17,286 bases of DNA, taken from the NCBI GenBank assembly GCA_003175865.1, contig PSRF01000101.1, forward strand, positions 1-17,286, read 5' to 3'. Origin of the DNA: Blastocatellia bacterium. Its GTDB lineage: Bacteria; Acidobacteriota; Blastocatellia; Pyrinomonadales; Pyrinomonadaceae. Of this stretch, positions 1 through 7,168 are shown piece by piece. A program made the position numbers and the translations under genes. Under the pieces are notes generated by a model. That model worked only from the letters and a program-made list of their open reading frames with translations. It did not search any database and was not told the origin of the DNA. Every line of letters begins with the position of its first letter. Positions within the stretch are counted from its first letter, which is position 1.

Positions 1-297
1 CGTTACGATAAGATTTATGAAGAATCGTCGGATTTGTGGAAACGCGACTCAACCCAGGAGCAGTCAGGAAACGTTTTCAAAACGTTACGCACAAAACTGG
101 GGAAGGTTGAAACGCGTTATTTGAATTCAGCCACCGAACAAAACAATTCAGGTGGACCATTAAAAGGCGAAGCATACATCGTCACCTATCAAACAAAGTT
201 TGAACGCGGCGACGGGATGGAAACGTTCACTTTAGTGAAGCAGAACGGTCAATGGTTGCTGGCGCGGTACCTGGTTAATTCAACGGCACTCAAGTGA
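1..297 (+). CDS. 3' end of a DUF4019-like protein (partial)
   Basis: Frame 1 is open from the first base to a TGA at 295-297, so this is the C-terminal ~98 residues of a gene that starts outside the window. The visible part begins RYDKIYEESSDLW and ends with a strand-rich section (YIVTYQTKF, ETFTLVKQNGQWLLARY). That layout resembles the small NTF2-like/DUF4019 and DUF3887 domains found in exported bacterial proteins: a helical start with an aromatic-rich segment, a central loop, then a beta-hairpin with an E-x-x-x-L...G-x-W pair. The family call is by eye and is weak. No catalytic residue can be named. A TTG at 34 could be read as a start, but the frame stays open upstream of it, so the gene is almost certainly longer. 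It is followed by a 96-nt gap before purB. Confidence 0.6.
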   Translation, partial: RYDKIYEESSDLWKRDSTQEQSGNVFKTLRTKLGKVETRYLNSATEQNNSGGPLKGEAYIVTYQTKFERGDGMETFTLVKQNGQWLLARYLVNSTALK

Positions 298-393
298 ACT
301 TTGGGCTTTGCGCTCTGTACTTTGTTTTGCTGCTAACATTGTTCTACCAACAAAATACAGGCACAACGTACATCAGGACAGAAGACATTATTC

Positions 394-1686
394 ATGATTG
401 AAAGATACACCTTGCCCGAGATGGGCGCGCTCTGGTCAGAGCAAAACAAATTTCAGAAATGGCTCGATGTTGAGATCGCAGTTTGTGAAGTTCACGCAGA
501 GATGGGAGTCATCCCATATGACGCCCTTGAACAAATCGAGAGTCGCGCTAAGTTCTCAGTCGAACGTATCAGTGAAATTGAAAAGACCACTAATCACGAC
601 GTTATCGCTTTCACAACCAACCTTGCCGAAGAAATCGGCGAGGCATCAAGGTTCGTGCACTATGGCCTAACCTCGTCGGACGTCGTAGACACGGCGAATG
701 CACTGCTTCTGCGCGATGCTTGCGAAATAATTCTGAAGAAGATCGATTCATTTCTCGAAGTGCTTCAACGAAGAGCACGCGAGTTTCAGCACACACCGCA
801 AGTTGGACGCACACACGGCATTCATGCTGAACCTACTTCGTTTGGATTGACCTTCGCGCTCTGGTACGACGAGATGCGTCGCAACCGCCAGCGGCTACAA
901 CGCGCTCGCGAAGTTGTTGCCGTAGGAAAGATCAGCGGAGCTGTCGGCGCGTTCGCTCATCTCGGTCCGGAAGTTGAAGAAAGAGTTTGCGCAAAGCTCG
1001 GACTTAAAGCGGCGCCAGTTTCAACGCAGATCATTCAGCGCGATGTTTACGCGGAGTACCTATCAACCCTGGCGATTATCGCTTCGTCGTTAGACAAGTT
1101 CGCCTTAAATGTTCGCCATTGGCAACGAACAGAAGTTCGAGAAGCTCAGGAGCGTTTCACACGGGGACAAAAGGGCTCAAGCGCAATGCCGCATAAACGC
1201 AATCCAATAATGTCAGAACGTATTTGCGGGATTGCTCGAGTGATTCGCGCAAATAGTCTGGTTGGATTGGAAAATGTTGCGCTCTGGCATGAACGCGACA
1301 TTTCACACTCTTCAGCGGAGCGCGTAGTCCTGCCTGATTCGAGCATTGCTCTTGATTACATTCTTCAGAAGGCAATTAACCTGATCGACGGCCTGGTGGT
1401 TTATCCAGAACGCATGCTGGAAAACCTTAGCGCAACTCGGGGATTGATTTTTAGTGGACAGTTATTGCTGGCCCTAACCAACAAGGGTGTATCTCGTGAG
1501 ACGGCTTACGATTGGGTACAACGAAACGCCATGAGGGTTTGGGATGAAGGAGCGGACTTTTTGACTCTGGTCAAAGCCGATCACGACATTAGTTCGACTT
1601 TGCCTGCTGGGGAAATCGACGAGGTGTTCTCACTCGAACACTATCTGAGGAACGTCGACAAAGTTTTTGACAGAGTGTTCAACTAA
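394..1686 (+). CDS. purB: Adenylosuccinate lyase
   Basis: Cytosolic lyase of the fumarase/aspartase superfamily. It removes fumarate from SAICAR to give AICAR and from adenylosuccinate to give AMP. The 430 residues match the usual bacterial length. Visible motifs in order: KTTNHDV at 64-70, HYGLTSSDV at 89-97, the catalytic-histidine segment GRTHGIHAEP (His141), and the superfamily signature GSSAMPHKRNP at 261-271, whose flexible loop carries the catalytic serine (Ser262/263). The ATG at 394 gives the expected N-terminus (MIERYTLPEMG). A weak AGGA-type ribosome site lies about 14 nt upstream. The gene converges on the DUF4870 gene, with a hairpin between them. purS and purQ follow 0.6-1.7 kb downstream, so this is part of a dispersed purine cluster. 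purC and purL, often neighbours of purB/purS/purQ, are absent here. Confidence 0.97.
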   Translation: MIERYTLPEMGALWSEQNKFQKWLDVEIAVCEVHAEMGVIPYDALEQIESRAKFSVERISEIEKTTNHDVIAFTTNLAEEIGEASRFVHYGLTSSDVVDTANALLLRDACEIILKKIDSFLEVLQRRAREFQHTPQVGRTHGIHAEPTSFGLTFALWYDEMRRNRQRLQRAREVVAVGKISGAVGAFAHLGPEVEERVCAKLGLKAAPVSTQIIQRDVYAEYLSTLAIIASSLDKFALNVRHWQRTEVREAQERFTRGQKGSSAMPHKRNPIMSERICGIARVIRANSLVGLENVALWHERDISHSSAERVVLPDSSIALDYILQKAINLIDGLVVYPERMLENLSATRGLIFSGQLLLALTNKGVSRETAYDWVQRNAMRVWDEGADFLTLVKADHDISSTLPAGEIDEVFSLEHYLRNVDKVFDRVFN

Positions 1687-1691
1687 ATAGT

Positions 1692-1722
1692 GCGGGCGAC
1701 TGCGTCTCTCACAATCGCCCGC
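1692..1722. terminator. Hairpin between convergent purB and DUF4870 gene
   Basis: A perfect 8-bp stem (GCGGGCGA at 1692-1699 with TCGCCCGC at 1715-1722) and a 15-nt loop lies 5 nt after the purB stop codon. It ends 8 nt before the stop codon of the opposite-strand gene. Neither side has a strong T-tract, so efficient intrinsic termination is uncertain. The position between converging genes supports a bidirectional terminator role. Confidence 0.5.
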
Positions 1723-1730
1723 GGTTTCGA

Positions 1731-2153
1731 CTAGGAACCGCCCGAAAACTTCTCGGCCATGTTACCAAGGATAGGCAGTTTGAAAACGCTACCTTGATAG
1801 GCCTTGACTGCGCAAAGAATAAGAACCGCCAAGCCGATTAGCGGGATAACGAGCCAGATGATCATCGATATCAGCCAAATTGCGACGCTGGCACAGCCGC
1901 CAGTATCGCCTGCCGCAGCCGCCGCAACGCCTCCGCCAACGGCGATGATCATGTTGATGATCACGAGAACGATCATAGCGACACTCCAGAACACGCCCCA
2001 GAGTATCGACTGCATCGCGTGAAAACGAATGAATTTGTTTTCCTTCTCAATAAAGAAAAACACAAGTCCCACGATCCAAATGTACGAAAGCGCCGACGCG
2101 ACATTTGGAGCCAATCCCGTACTCGACTGTTGGCCGGGTGGAGGGTTTTGCAT
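1731..2153 (-). CDS. DUF4870 domain small membrane protein
   Basis: A 140-residue protein with the hallmarks of the DUF4870 (Tic20-like) family: a proline/glutamine-rich cytosolic start, then a TGLAPNVASALSY-type segment, an IEKENKFIRFHAMQS signature (35-49), and about three hydrophobic helices (roughly 17-34, 52-78, 88-116). The middle carries an alanine/glycine-rich loop (AVGGGVAAAAAGDTGG) longer than in many relatives. Function is not established for the family. The start is well supported: AGGAGA lies 8 nt upstream of the ATG on the minus strand (2162-2167). The gene is divergent from purS and convergent with purB, so it looks like a single-gene unit set into the purine region. Confidence 0.88.
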   Translation of the reverse strand: MQNPPPGQQSSTGLAPNVASALSYIWIVGLVFFFIEKENKFIRFHAMQSILWGVFWSVAMIVLVIINMIIAVGGGVAAAAAGDTGGCASVAIWLISMIIWLVIPLIGLAVLILCAVKAYQGSVFKLPILGNMAEKFSGGS

Positions 2154-2322
2154 TATAAGTTTCTCCTGTTAGATATTTATCTTTACGGCTGGAAAGCTGA
2201 CTTGACTAAGCTTCTGATAGACAAAATCGCCTCCAGAAGGGTCGCAATTCGGGCCAAGATATTATGTCAATAACTACTACCTACGCAATATTTTGTATCA
2301 GCCAACGAAAGGGTGCGGCGCC

Positions 2323-2565
2323 ATGAAAGCAAAAGTCTATGTGAACCTGAAATCAGGTGTGCTCGATCCGCAAGGAAAGGCAATTCAGCACTCCGTCGAA
2401 CTTCTTGGTTTTTCAGGAATTTCCGATGTGCGCCAGGGAAAGTATTTCGAAATTGCGCTAGAAGGTTCCGATGTCGCGCAGGCACGCGAATCCGTCGACA
2501 AGATAGCTCGCGAAGTTTTATCAAACCCAATCATAGAAGATTATCGAGTCGAGATTGAAAGCTAA
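2323..2565 (+). CDS. purS: Phosphoribosylformylglycinamidine synthase subunit PurS
   Basis: Small subunit of the three-part FGAM synthase (PurS-PurQ-PurL), step four of de novo purine synthesis. PurS bridges PurQ and PurL. The 80 residues match the family length (~80-85). Recognisable segments are MKAKVYVNLKSGVLDPQGKAI at the start (first beta-strand, then the conserved L-D-P-Q-G-x-A), LGFSGISDVRQGKYFE in the middle and a C-terminal NPIIEDYRVEIE strand. The ATG at 2323 gives the classical N-terminus. An in-frame TTG 10 codons upstream is unlikely to be used. The ribosome site is poor (AAGGG about 11 nt upstream). A secreted-protein gene lies only 38 nt after it, and purQ comes later on the same strand. 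Confidence 0.95.
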   Translation: MKAKVYVNLKSGVLDPQGKAIQHSVELLGFSGISDVRQGKYFEIALEGSDVAQARESVDKIAREVLSNPIIEDYRVEIES

Positions 2566-2566
2566 C

Positions 2567-2598
2567 CGCCGTCCTTTGCTCAACGACGGCGAAAGGAC
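2567..2598 (+). promoter_or_regulatory. Overlapping alternative hairpins at a Shine-Dalgarno
   Basis: Two overlapping stems can form just after the purS stop codon. CGCCGTC (2567-2573) pairs with GACGGCG (2585-2591). GTCCTTT (2571-2577) pairs with AAAGGAC (2592-2598). The second stem covers the AAAGGA Shine-Dalgarno of the next gene (TTG start at 2604). The stems share bases 2571-2573 and so compete. The sequence shows the complementarity; a regulatory role is inferred. Confidence 0.35.
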
Positions 2599-2603
2599 AT
2601 CGC

Positions 2604-3203
2604 TTGAAACCATCTGTTTTCCTTTTCTCCTTTTTGGTTCTCTTTCTCACTGCGCAATCCCCAAGCTACGGACAACAAGACGCTCCTAAAGAACTTCGGA
2701 CAACGACCGCGATCGAATCTGATTTAGGTAATTGGAAAAAATACTCATCGAACGAGGGAAGATTCTCTGTCGACTTTCCGGGAACGCCGAAGTTATCTAC
2801 GGAAGAGGCTGGGACCCCATCAGGAAAGTTCACGGTTAATAAATGCAACGTGACGACTCTCGCTGAATATGGTGTGATCTACACAGATTTTCCAACGAAG
2901 ATAGACGGCTCTGAAGCTGCCAACGCGGTTTTAGACAACGGCGCAAAAGCTGCTGTTTCACGGGTAAAATCAAAACTTCTAAGCATTACAGAAATCAACG
3001 TTGGCGGTTACCCTGGTCGGCTCTTGAAAGAGGAAATGCGTGACGGCTCGATTATGTACGCGAAGATGATCCTGGCTGGACAAAGACTTTATCAGGTTGC
3101 CGTGACGATGCCATCGGCGGAAAAGATAAGTGAAAACCAGACCGCGACTTATCAGGATGCCGCGGATAAATTTCTCAATTCTTTTCGATTGATTCTGAAA
3201 TAA
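2604..3203 (+). CDS. Secreted protein of unknown function
   Basis: A 199-residue protein with a clear Sec signal peptide: MKPS, then a phenylalanine/leucine-rich core to about residue 17, and likely cleavage near SYG|QQ (residue 23/24). The mature part contains W-K-K-Y-S-S-N-E-G-R-F-S-V-D-F-P-G-T-P (44-62), a phrase typical of small exported proteins of unknown function in Acidobacteria and related bacteria. It also has GGYPGRLLKEE and a C-terminal DKFLNSFRLI helix/strand. There is no lipobox cysteine at the cleavage site and no catalytic motif that I recognise. The start is TTG with AAAGGA 6 nt upstream. No in-frame ATG fits the signal peptide. The gene lies between purS and purQ on the same strand, an odd position for an exported protein. 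Its product may simply be co-transcribed with purS. Confidence 0.82.
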   Translation: MKPSVFLFSFLVLFLTAQSPSYGQQDAPKELRTTTAIESDLGNWKKYSSNEGRFSVDFPGTPKLSTEEAGTPSGKFTVNKCNVTTLAEYGVIYTDFPTKIDGSEAANAVLDNGAKAAVSRVKSKLLSITEINVGGYPGRLLKEEMRDGSIMYAKMILAGQRLYQVAVTMPSAEKISENQTATYQDAADKFLNSFRLILK

Positions 3204-3292
3204 GGACAATCGGCGGAAAATCGGAACAGGAGCGAAACGACTGAACTCAAGGTATTGGAGAGCAACTCCGAGCAGTCCCTTCGCTGCTGTTT

Positions 3293-3309
3293 TGAGCGGG
3301 TTGCGCTCA
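3293..3309 (+). repeat. Small stem-loop in the gap before purQ
   Basis: TGAGCG (3293-3298) and CGCTCA (3304-3309) form a perfect 6-bp stem with a 5-nt loop, in the 204-nt gap between the secreted-protein gene and purQ. No T-tract follows, so it is not a clear terminator. The rest of the gap shows no gene. A loose promoter-like TTGGTT/TACATT pair (18-nt spacing) precedes purQ. Confidence 0.3.
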
Positions 3310-3407
3310 GCATTGACGTACTTGACGGGCTCGGGAGGGTGCGCGTTGGTTGCGAGCCACTTGCAGTGATACATTTGACATTAGCTTAAAGATACGGAGA
3401 TTGAACC

Positions 3408-4106
3408 GTGAAGTTTGGCGTCATTGTTTTTCCCGGATCGAATTGCGATCACGATGCTTATCATGTGATCTCAAAACAAGTCGGCCAACCAGTCGACTTC
3501 ATCTGGCACCGCGACACGGATCTAAGCTCTTATGATGCCGTGATAATTCCCGGGGGGTTTTCATATGGTGATTACCTTCGCGCGGGTGCACTCGCACGAT
3601 TTTCGCCAGTGATGAATTCCGTCAAGAGGTTCGCTGATAAGGGTGGGCTTGTTCTCGGCATCTGCAATGGTTTTCAGATTCTCTGCGAAGCCGGACTATT
3701 GCCTGGTGCGCTGATTCGTAATCGCGATTTGCATTTCATTTGTGAACACGTTTATGTGCGAATCGAAACTTCCGACAGTCCGTTCACAAACGAACTTCAA
3801 AGCGGCACGGTGTTGCGCATTCCGATCGCACATGCCGAGGGTAATTATGTTTGTGACGACGCTACACTTGCCGAACTCCAAAATGAAAATCGGATTGTCT
3901 TCCGATACTGCGATCCGGCAGGAAACACCACTGACGCTGCAAATCCTAACGGTTCCCGCGATAATATTGCCGGCATTTGCAGTCGCGGACGCAATGTTCT
4001 TGGGTTGATGCCACATCCTGAACGCGCTTGTGAAGACTTACTCGGATCGAGCGATGGACGGGATATTTTCAGATCACTTGCCGCAACTCTTGCGGCAGCA
4101 ACATAG
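3408..4106 (+). CDS. purQ: Phosphoribosylformylglycinamidine synthase subunit PurQ
   Basis: Class I glutamine amidotransferase subunit of FGAM synthase. It hydrolyses glutamine and channels ammonia to PurL. The 232 residues fit the family. The N-terminus [13 protein letters not shown] and the segment [14 protein letters not shown] (48-61) are PurQ-specific. The nucleophile elbow is LGICNGFQ with Cys86, and the catalytic His203/Glu205 lie in LMPHPERA (200-207). AHAEGNY (141-147) is also conserved. The start is GTG at 3408 with CGGAGA 7 nt upstream. Only 6 nt separate its stop from the dsbA-like ATG, so the two are probably co-transcribed and may be translationally coupled. purL is not in the window. 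Confidence 0.96.
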   Translation: MKFGVIVFPGSNCDHDAYHVISKQVGQPVDFIWHRDTDLSSYDAVIIPGGFSYGDYLRAGALARFSPVMNSVKRFADKGGLVLGICNGFQILCEAGLLPGALIRNRDLHFICEHVYVRIETSDSPFTNELQSGTVLRIPIAHAEGNYVCDDATLAELQNENRIVFRYCDPAGNTTDAANPNGSRDNIAGICSRGRNVLGLMPHPERACEDLLGSSDGRDIFRSLAATLAAAT

Positions 4107-4112
4107 AAGCAT

Positions 4113-4814
4113 ATGAAACGTATACTTCCCTTTGTCATCATTCTTCTTGTACTCGGCATCGCAATTGGTTCGGCGATGTACTTGAAACAAGCTGCAAGCA
4201 ATCCTACCCCGCTCGCCAACGCGTCACCTGCAACCAACACGACATCGCCAGCAACTGAGCCTGTCAATAACGCAAACTTGCCGCCCGGTGCGCAACCGCC
4301 ATGGGTTCTTGGACCAGCAACTGCGCCGGTGACGCTTGAAGAGTTTGGTGATTTTGAATGTCCTCCTTGCGGTCTGTTGCATCCCATCCTCCTGCAAATG
4401 CGCCGGGAGTTTGGCGATAAGATCAGGCTAATCTTTCGTGAAAACCCCATCGTACCAAATCACCAGCACGCACTCGCTGCAGCGAGTTCAGCAGAAGCGG
4501 CGGGAAACCAAGGCAAGTTTTGGGAGATGCACGATCTACTTTATGAGAACCAAAAGACGTGGCACGAGGCTTTTGACGTGCGACCGATCTTCGAGGGATA
4601 TGCCAAACAGATTGGTCTGGATCTTGAGCGTTTCAAACAAGATGTTAATAGCGATCAGGTCGCAAAACGGATCACCGACGATGGAATTCGAGGTCGCGCA
4701 ATGGGTGTAAAGGGAACCCCGACGGTTTTCATGAACGGACATGAAGTGCCATTTGAACAGTTGCCGGCTGAGAAACTTCGTGTAGTCATCAAGAAAGAAC
4801 TTGGTGAGCAATAG
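4113..4814 (+). CDS. Membrane-anchored DsbA-like thiol-disulfide oxidoreductase
   Basis: A 233-residue protein of the thioredoxin-fold DsbA/Thioredoxin_4 family that probably forms disulfides in exported proteins. Residues 5-24 are a hydrophobic signal-anchor. A proline/alanine/asparagine/threonine-rich linker (about 28-63) follows, then the catalytic domain. It opens with [16 protein letters not shown], giving the active site C83-P-P-C86. The helical insertion holds [29 protein letters not shown]. The cis-proline loop is [12 protein letters not shown] (cis-Pro203). With an uncleaved anchor the enzyme would face the periplasm. It starts 6 nt after purQ and ends 11 nt before a VKOR gene, the usual partner that re-oxidises such a protein. 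The upstream ribosome site is weak, consistent with coupling to purQ. Confidence 0.92.
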   Translation: MKRILPFVIILLVLGIAIGSAMYLKQAASNPTPLANASPATNTTSPATEPVNNANLPPGAQPPWVLGPATAPVTLEEFGDFECPPCGLLHPILLQMRREFGDKIRLIFRENPIVPNHQHALAAASSAEAAGNQGKFWEMHDLLYENQKTWHEAFDVRPIFEGYAKQIGLDLERFKQDVNSDQVAKRITDDGIRGRAMGVKGTPTVFMNGHEVPFEQLPAEKLRVVIKKELGEQ

Positions 4815-4825
4815 AGTTTCAAGGA

Positions 4826-5308
4826 ATGAGTGTTGATCGAGCTGCTGGGACGATAAGGGAGGAAGCAAATCCGGCAGTGCAACGTTCCACTAAGCTCTAC
4901 ATCGCGACTGCTGTTATTTCTTTGGTCGGGCTTGCAGACGCAATCTACCTCGCCATCCAACACATCACCGGCGAAAGTGTTCGCTGCACAATTGTCTCAG
5001 GCTGTTCGGAGGTCCTCAGCAGTCCATACGCGGTAATGTTTGGGACTCCGCTAGCTGAGATCGGAGCGGCTGCCTATTTCAGCGTCTTCAGTCTCGCCAC
5101 ACTCGCCGCGTTCGGATATCGAATCGCCGGGCATCTGCTGTTGGCGCTCGTTCTTGTGATGTGCGGCACGAGTTTGTGGCTGATCTATTTACAGGCATTT
5201 GTAATTCGTCACTTCTGCCAGTATTGCCTCCTATCGGCTGCCGTAACGTTTATGTTGACGATTTTGATGTTCCTAACGAAGAGAACTCGAGTTAATTCGA
5301 GTCAGTGA
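4826..5308 (+). CDS. Vitamin K epoxide reductase (VKOR) family protein
   Basis: An integral membrane quinone-dependent disulfide-generating enzyme. In bacteria lacking DsbB, VKOR re-oxidises DsbA-like proteins and passes electrons to quinone. The 160 residues hold about four to five hydrophobic helices (24-46, 73-97, 102-122, 125-150). The four hallmark cysteines are present: the loop pair C54 and C60 and the active-site pair C131-Q-Y-C134. A conserved serine sits six residues after C60 (Ser66). Only the VKOR domain is present; the thioredoxin-like partner is the separate gene immediately upstream. The ATG at 4826 has AAGGA directly abutting it, which is too close. A GTG at 4877 (residue 18) has a strong GGAGG 14 nt upstream and is a plausible alternative start, since the first 17 residues are not conserved-looking. 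Confidence 0.92.
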   Translation: MSVDRAAGTIREEANPAVQRSTKLYIATAVISLVGLADAIYLAIQHITGESVRCTIVSGCSEVLSSPYAVMFGTPLAEIGAAAYFSVFSLATLAAFGYRIAGHLLLALVLVMCGTSLWLIYLQAFVIRHFCQYCLLSAAVTFMLTILMFLTKRTRVNSSQ

Positions 5309-5356
5309 AAACTATCTTAGTTACTACTCTACGTAGGTGACTTCCCTCAACACTCC

Positions 5357-5962
5357 ATGAACCAGGAATCGATCTCACAACACTTCTTCGCGCCACGTAA
5401 CGTCGGCGATGCACACGAACCAAGTTTCATTGGACGCGCGGCATCACTTCGCTGCGGCGCGAGTTCGCGAATGTCATTGCAGATCGGCGAAGCAAACAAC
5501 ATTATTGAAGCTAAGTTTAAGGCCGCTGGATGCAACGTACTCGTTGCGTCCTTATCGAAACTAACCGAACTGGTTCAAGACAAAACGACTGCGGAAGCAG
5601 CAACAATCGGACAAGATGAGGATCTGCTACTCAACGCTCTTGGCGGCCTGGAACCCGACCGATTCTCGTGCACAACGCTTGCGCGAGAAACTTTGTTGCG
5701 TGCAGTCCGCGCTTACAGCGACGCAGCTCGAAGTGAGTGGATTGGCGACCAGGCACTGATCTGTACCTGCTTCTGTGTATCGGAACGAACGATCGAGGAA
5801 ACTATCCACGATTGCGGTCTAATGACTGTTACCGAAGTGACTCGCGCTTGTTACGCTGGTGGTGGTTGTGGGTCTTGTCATCAACTGATTCAAGAAATGA
5901 TTGACTCCTTTGGAGTGCGGCGGCCTGGCGCCGCTTTGGTATCGCCCTCCGAGGATGTTTAG
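5357..5962 (+). CDS. nifU: NifU-type Fe-S cluster scaffold (IscU domain plus [2Fe-2S] BFD-like domain)
   Basis: A two-domain scaffold that receives sulfur from the cysteine desulfurase encoded next door. Residues 8-120 are IscU/NifU_N-like, with scaffold cysteines Cys33 (RCGAS), Cys59 (AAGC) and Cys105 (FSC). Residues 135-180 match the NifU central [2Fe-2S]/BFD domain: C136-T-C138, then VSERTIEETI, then AGGGC171-GSC174. The cysteine spacing is close to that of classical NifU. The third, Nfu domain is missing. Two usual scaffold residues differ: the aspartate after CG is alanine (residue 35), and the histidine before the third cysteine is serine (104). Residues 184-201 are encoded by a dispersed inverted repeat and its spacer, so the native C-terminus was replaced. 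AGGTGA lies 16 nt upstream of the ATG, a long spacing. Confidence is high in the family and lower in full activity. Confidence 0.9.
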   Translation: MNQESISQHFFAPRNVGDAHEPSFIGRAASLRCGASSRMSLQIGEANNIIEAKFKAAGCNVLVASLSKLTELVQDKTTAEAATIGQDEDLLLNALGGLEPDRFSCTTLARETLLRAVRAYSDAARSEWIGDQALICTCFCVSERTIEETIHDCGLMTVTEVTRACYAGGGCGSCHQLIQEMIDSFGVRRPGAALVSPSEDV

Positions 5963-6015
5963 GATAGGTCTGAATCGGAGTAACCAAAGCGGCGCCAGGC
6001 CGCCGCACTCCAAAG
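5908..6015. repeat. Dispersed inverted-repeat element (REP/MITE-like), 33-bp perfect arms
   Basis: Arms 5908-5940 and 5983-6015 are perfect reverse complements over 33 bp, with a 42-nt spacer. Each arm also holds its own small hairpin, for example GCGGCG (5917-5922) with CGCCGC (5929-5934). This two-hairpin architecture resembles REP doublets/REPINs or non-autonomous palindromic elements. It overlaps the last codons of nifU and ends 4 nt before the nifS start codon. No transposase is nearby. The sequence proves the inverted repeat; mobility is inferred. Confidence 0.85.
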
Positions 6016-6019
6016 AGTT

Positions 6020-7168
6020 ATGATTTACCTCGATAACAACGCAACAACGCGCGTCGCTCCTGAAGTGTTCAACGCAATGCAACCCTACCTCACTGAAATT
6101 TTTGGCAATCCTTCGTCAACGCACACACTTGGGCGGCAAATGAAGCAGGCCATTGACGTCGCGCGCGAGCAAGTCGCAGCACTTATCGGCGCAGCTGACA
6201 CGAGCGAGATTGTCTTTACTTCGTGTGGCTCTGAGTCTGACAACTGGGCCATTCGCGGCGCACTCTCTGCTAAACCTGACAAGAAACATATCGTCACAAC
6301 ACAAGTCGAACACGAAGCAGTCCGAAATCTTTGTGACCTGCTGGAAAGTGAAGGTTACGAAATCACCCGGTTAGGTGTGAGTGAGAACGGTGAACTGGAT
6401 CTGAATTCACTGCGCGACGCTTTACGACACGACACCGCACTCGTTTCGATCATGCTTGCAAACAACGAAACGGGTGTCCTGTTTCCGATGGAAGAAATTG
6501 GTCGCATCGTTAGTGAAAAATCCGATGCATTCTTTCACGTCGACGGCGTGCAAGCAGTGGGGAAGATACCGATTGATCTAAAGAGTACTGAGGTCGACAT
6601 GTTCGCGCTCTCAGGTCACAAGCTTCACGCGCCTCAAGGCATTGGTGCTTTATACCTGCGCCAGGGAATTGGGTTACAACCTTTGATCGTCGGAGGAGGC
6701 CAGGAAAGCGGACGGCGCGCCGGCACCTCGGCGGTACCAAACATTGTCGGTTTGGGTGCAGCATGTAAACTCGCGAACGAGTCGGACGTCCACGAGCGTA
6801 TCGCATCGCTCCGCGACAAGCTCGAGCGACAAATCCTAACTACGATTTCCAATACGTTGGTTAACGGAACCAGTGCGGCCGGGAAACGTCTACCAAACAC
6901 ATCAAACATTTCTTTCCAATACGTCGATGGTCAAAACATCCTGCTGCATCTCGATGCGGCGGGAATCTGTGTTTCAACCGGTTCAGCTTGTCATTCGACG
7001 ACACGTGAAGCGTCGCCAACGTTAAAAGCCATGAATGTGCCGTACACTGCAGCGCAAGGTTCAATTCGTTTCTCGCTCGGTCGTTACAATACGGAGGCCG
7101 AGATCGACAGGACTCTTTCGGTATTGCCCGGCATCATTAAGAAACTTGCTGAAATGTCACCGTATTAA
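6020..7168 (+). CDS. nifS: Cysteine desulfurase (NifS/IscS family)
   Basis: A PLP enzyme that converts cysteine to alanine and delivers persulfide sulfur to the NifU scaffold. The 382 residues fit the class I group. Seen in order: MIYLDNNATT start, EHEA with PLP-stacking His98, NNETG (148-152), HVDGVQ with Asp175 and Gln178, SGHKLHAPQG with the Schiff-base Lys201, GGGQESGRRAGT (225-236), and the mobile catalytic-cysteine loop GSACHSTTREASPTL with Cys324, then SIRFSLG (348-354). The longer loop after the cysteine is that of NifS/IscS (class I), not SufS. The start is fixed by homology. Its ribosome site is poor: AAAGAG straddles the end of the inverted repeat, so the element replaced the native leader. 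nifU lies 57 nt upstream. No nitrogenase genes are seen, so the pair is probably a general ISC-like system. Confidence 0.96.
   Translation: MIYLDNNATTRVAPEVFNAMQPYLTEIFGNPSSTHTLGRQMKQAIDVAREQVAALIGAADTSEIVFTSCGSESDNWAIRGALSAKPDKKHIVTTQVEHEAVRNLCDLLESEGYEITRLGVSENGELDLNSLRDALRHDTALVSIMLANNETGVLFPMEEIGRIVSEKSDAFFHVDGVQAVGKIPIDLKSTEVDMFALSGHKLHAPQGIGALYLRQGIGLQPLIVGGGQESGRRAGTSAVPNIVGLGAACKLANESDVHERIASLRDKLERQILTTISNTLVNGTSAAGKRLPNTSNISFQYVDGQNILLHLDAAGICVSTGSACHSTTREASPTLKAMNVPYTAAQGSIRFSLGRYNTEAEIDRTLSVLPGIIKKLAEMSPY

Noticed and set aside
3845..4450. A 201-codon minus-strand open frame over purQ and the dsbA-like gene
   Set aside because: It spans two well-identified plus-strand genes, and its translation shows no family signal.
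5819..6082. A minus-strand open frame with ECGGLAPLW and SGARPPHSK phrases
   Set aside because: These phrases are the translated palindromic repeat at 5908-6015, not a protein gene.
5357..7168. Reading nifU-nifS as evidence of nitrogen fixation
   Set aside because: No nitrogenase or cofactor genes are present. NifU/NifS-like pairs serve general Fe-S assembly in many non-diazotrophs.
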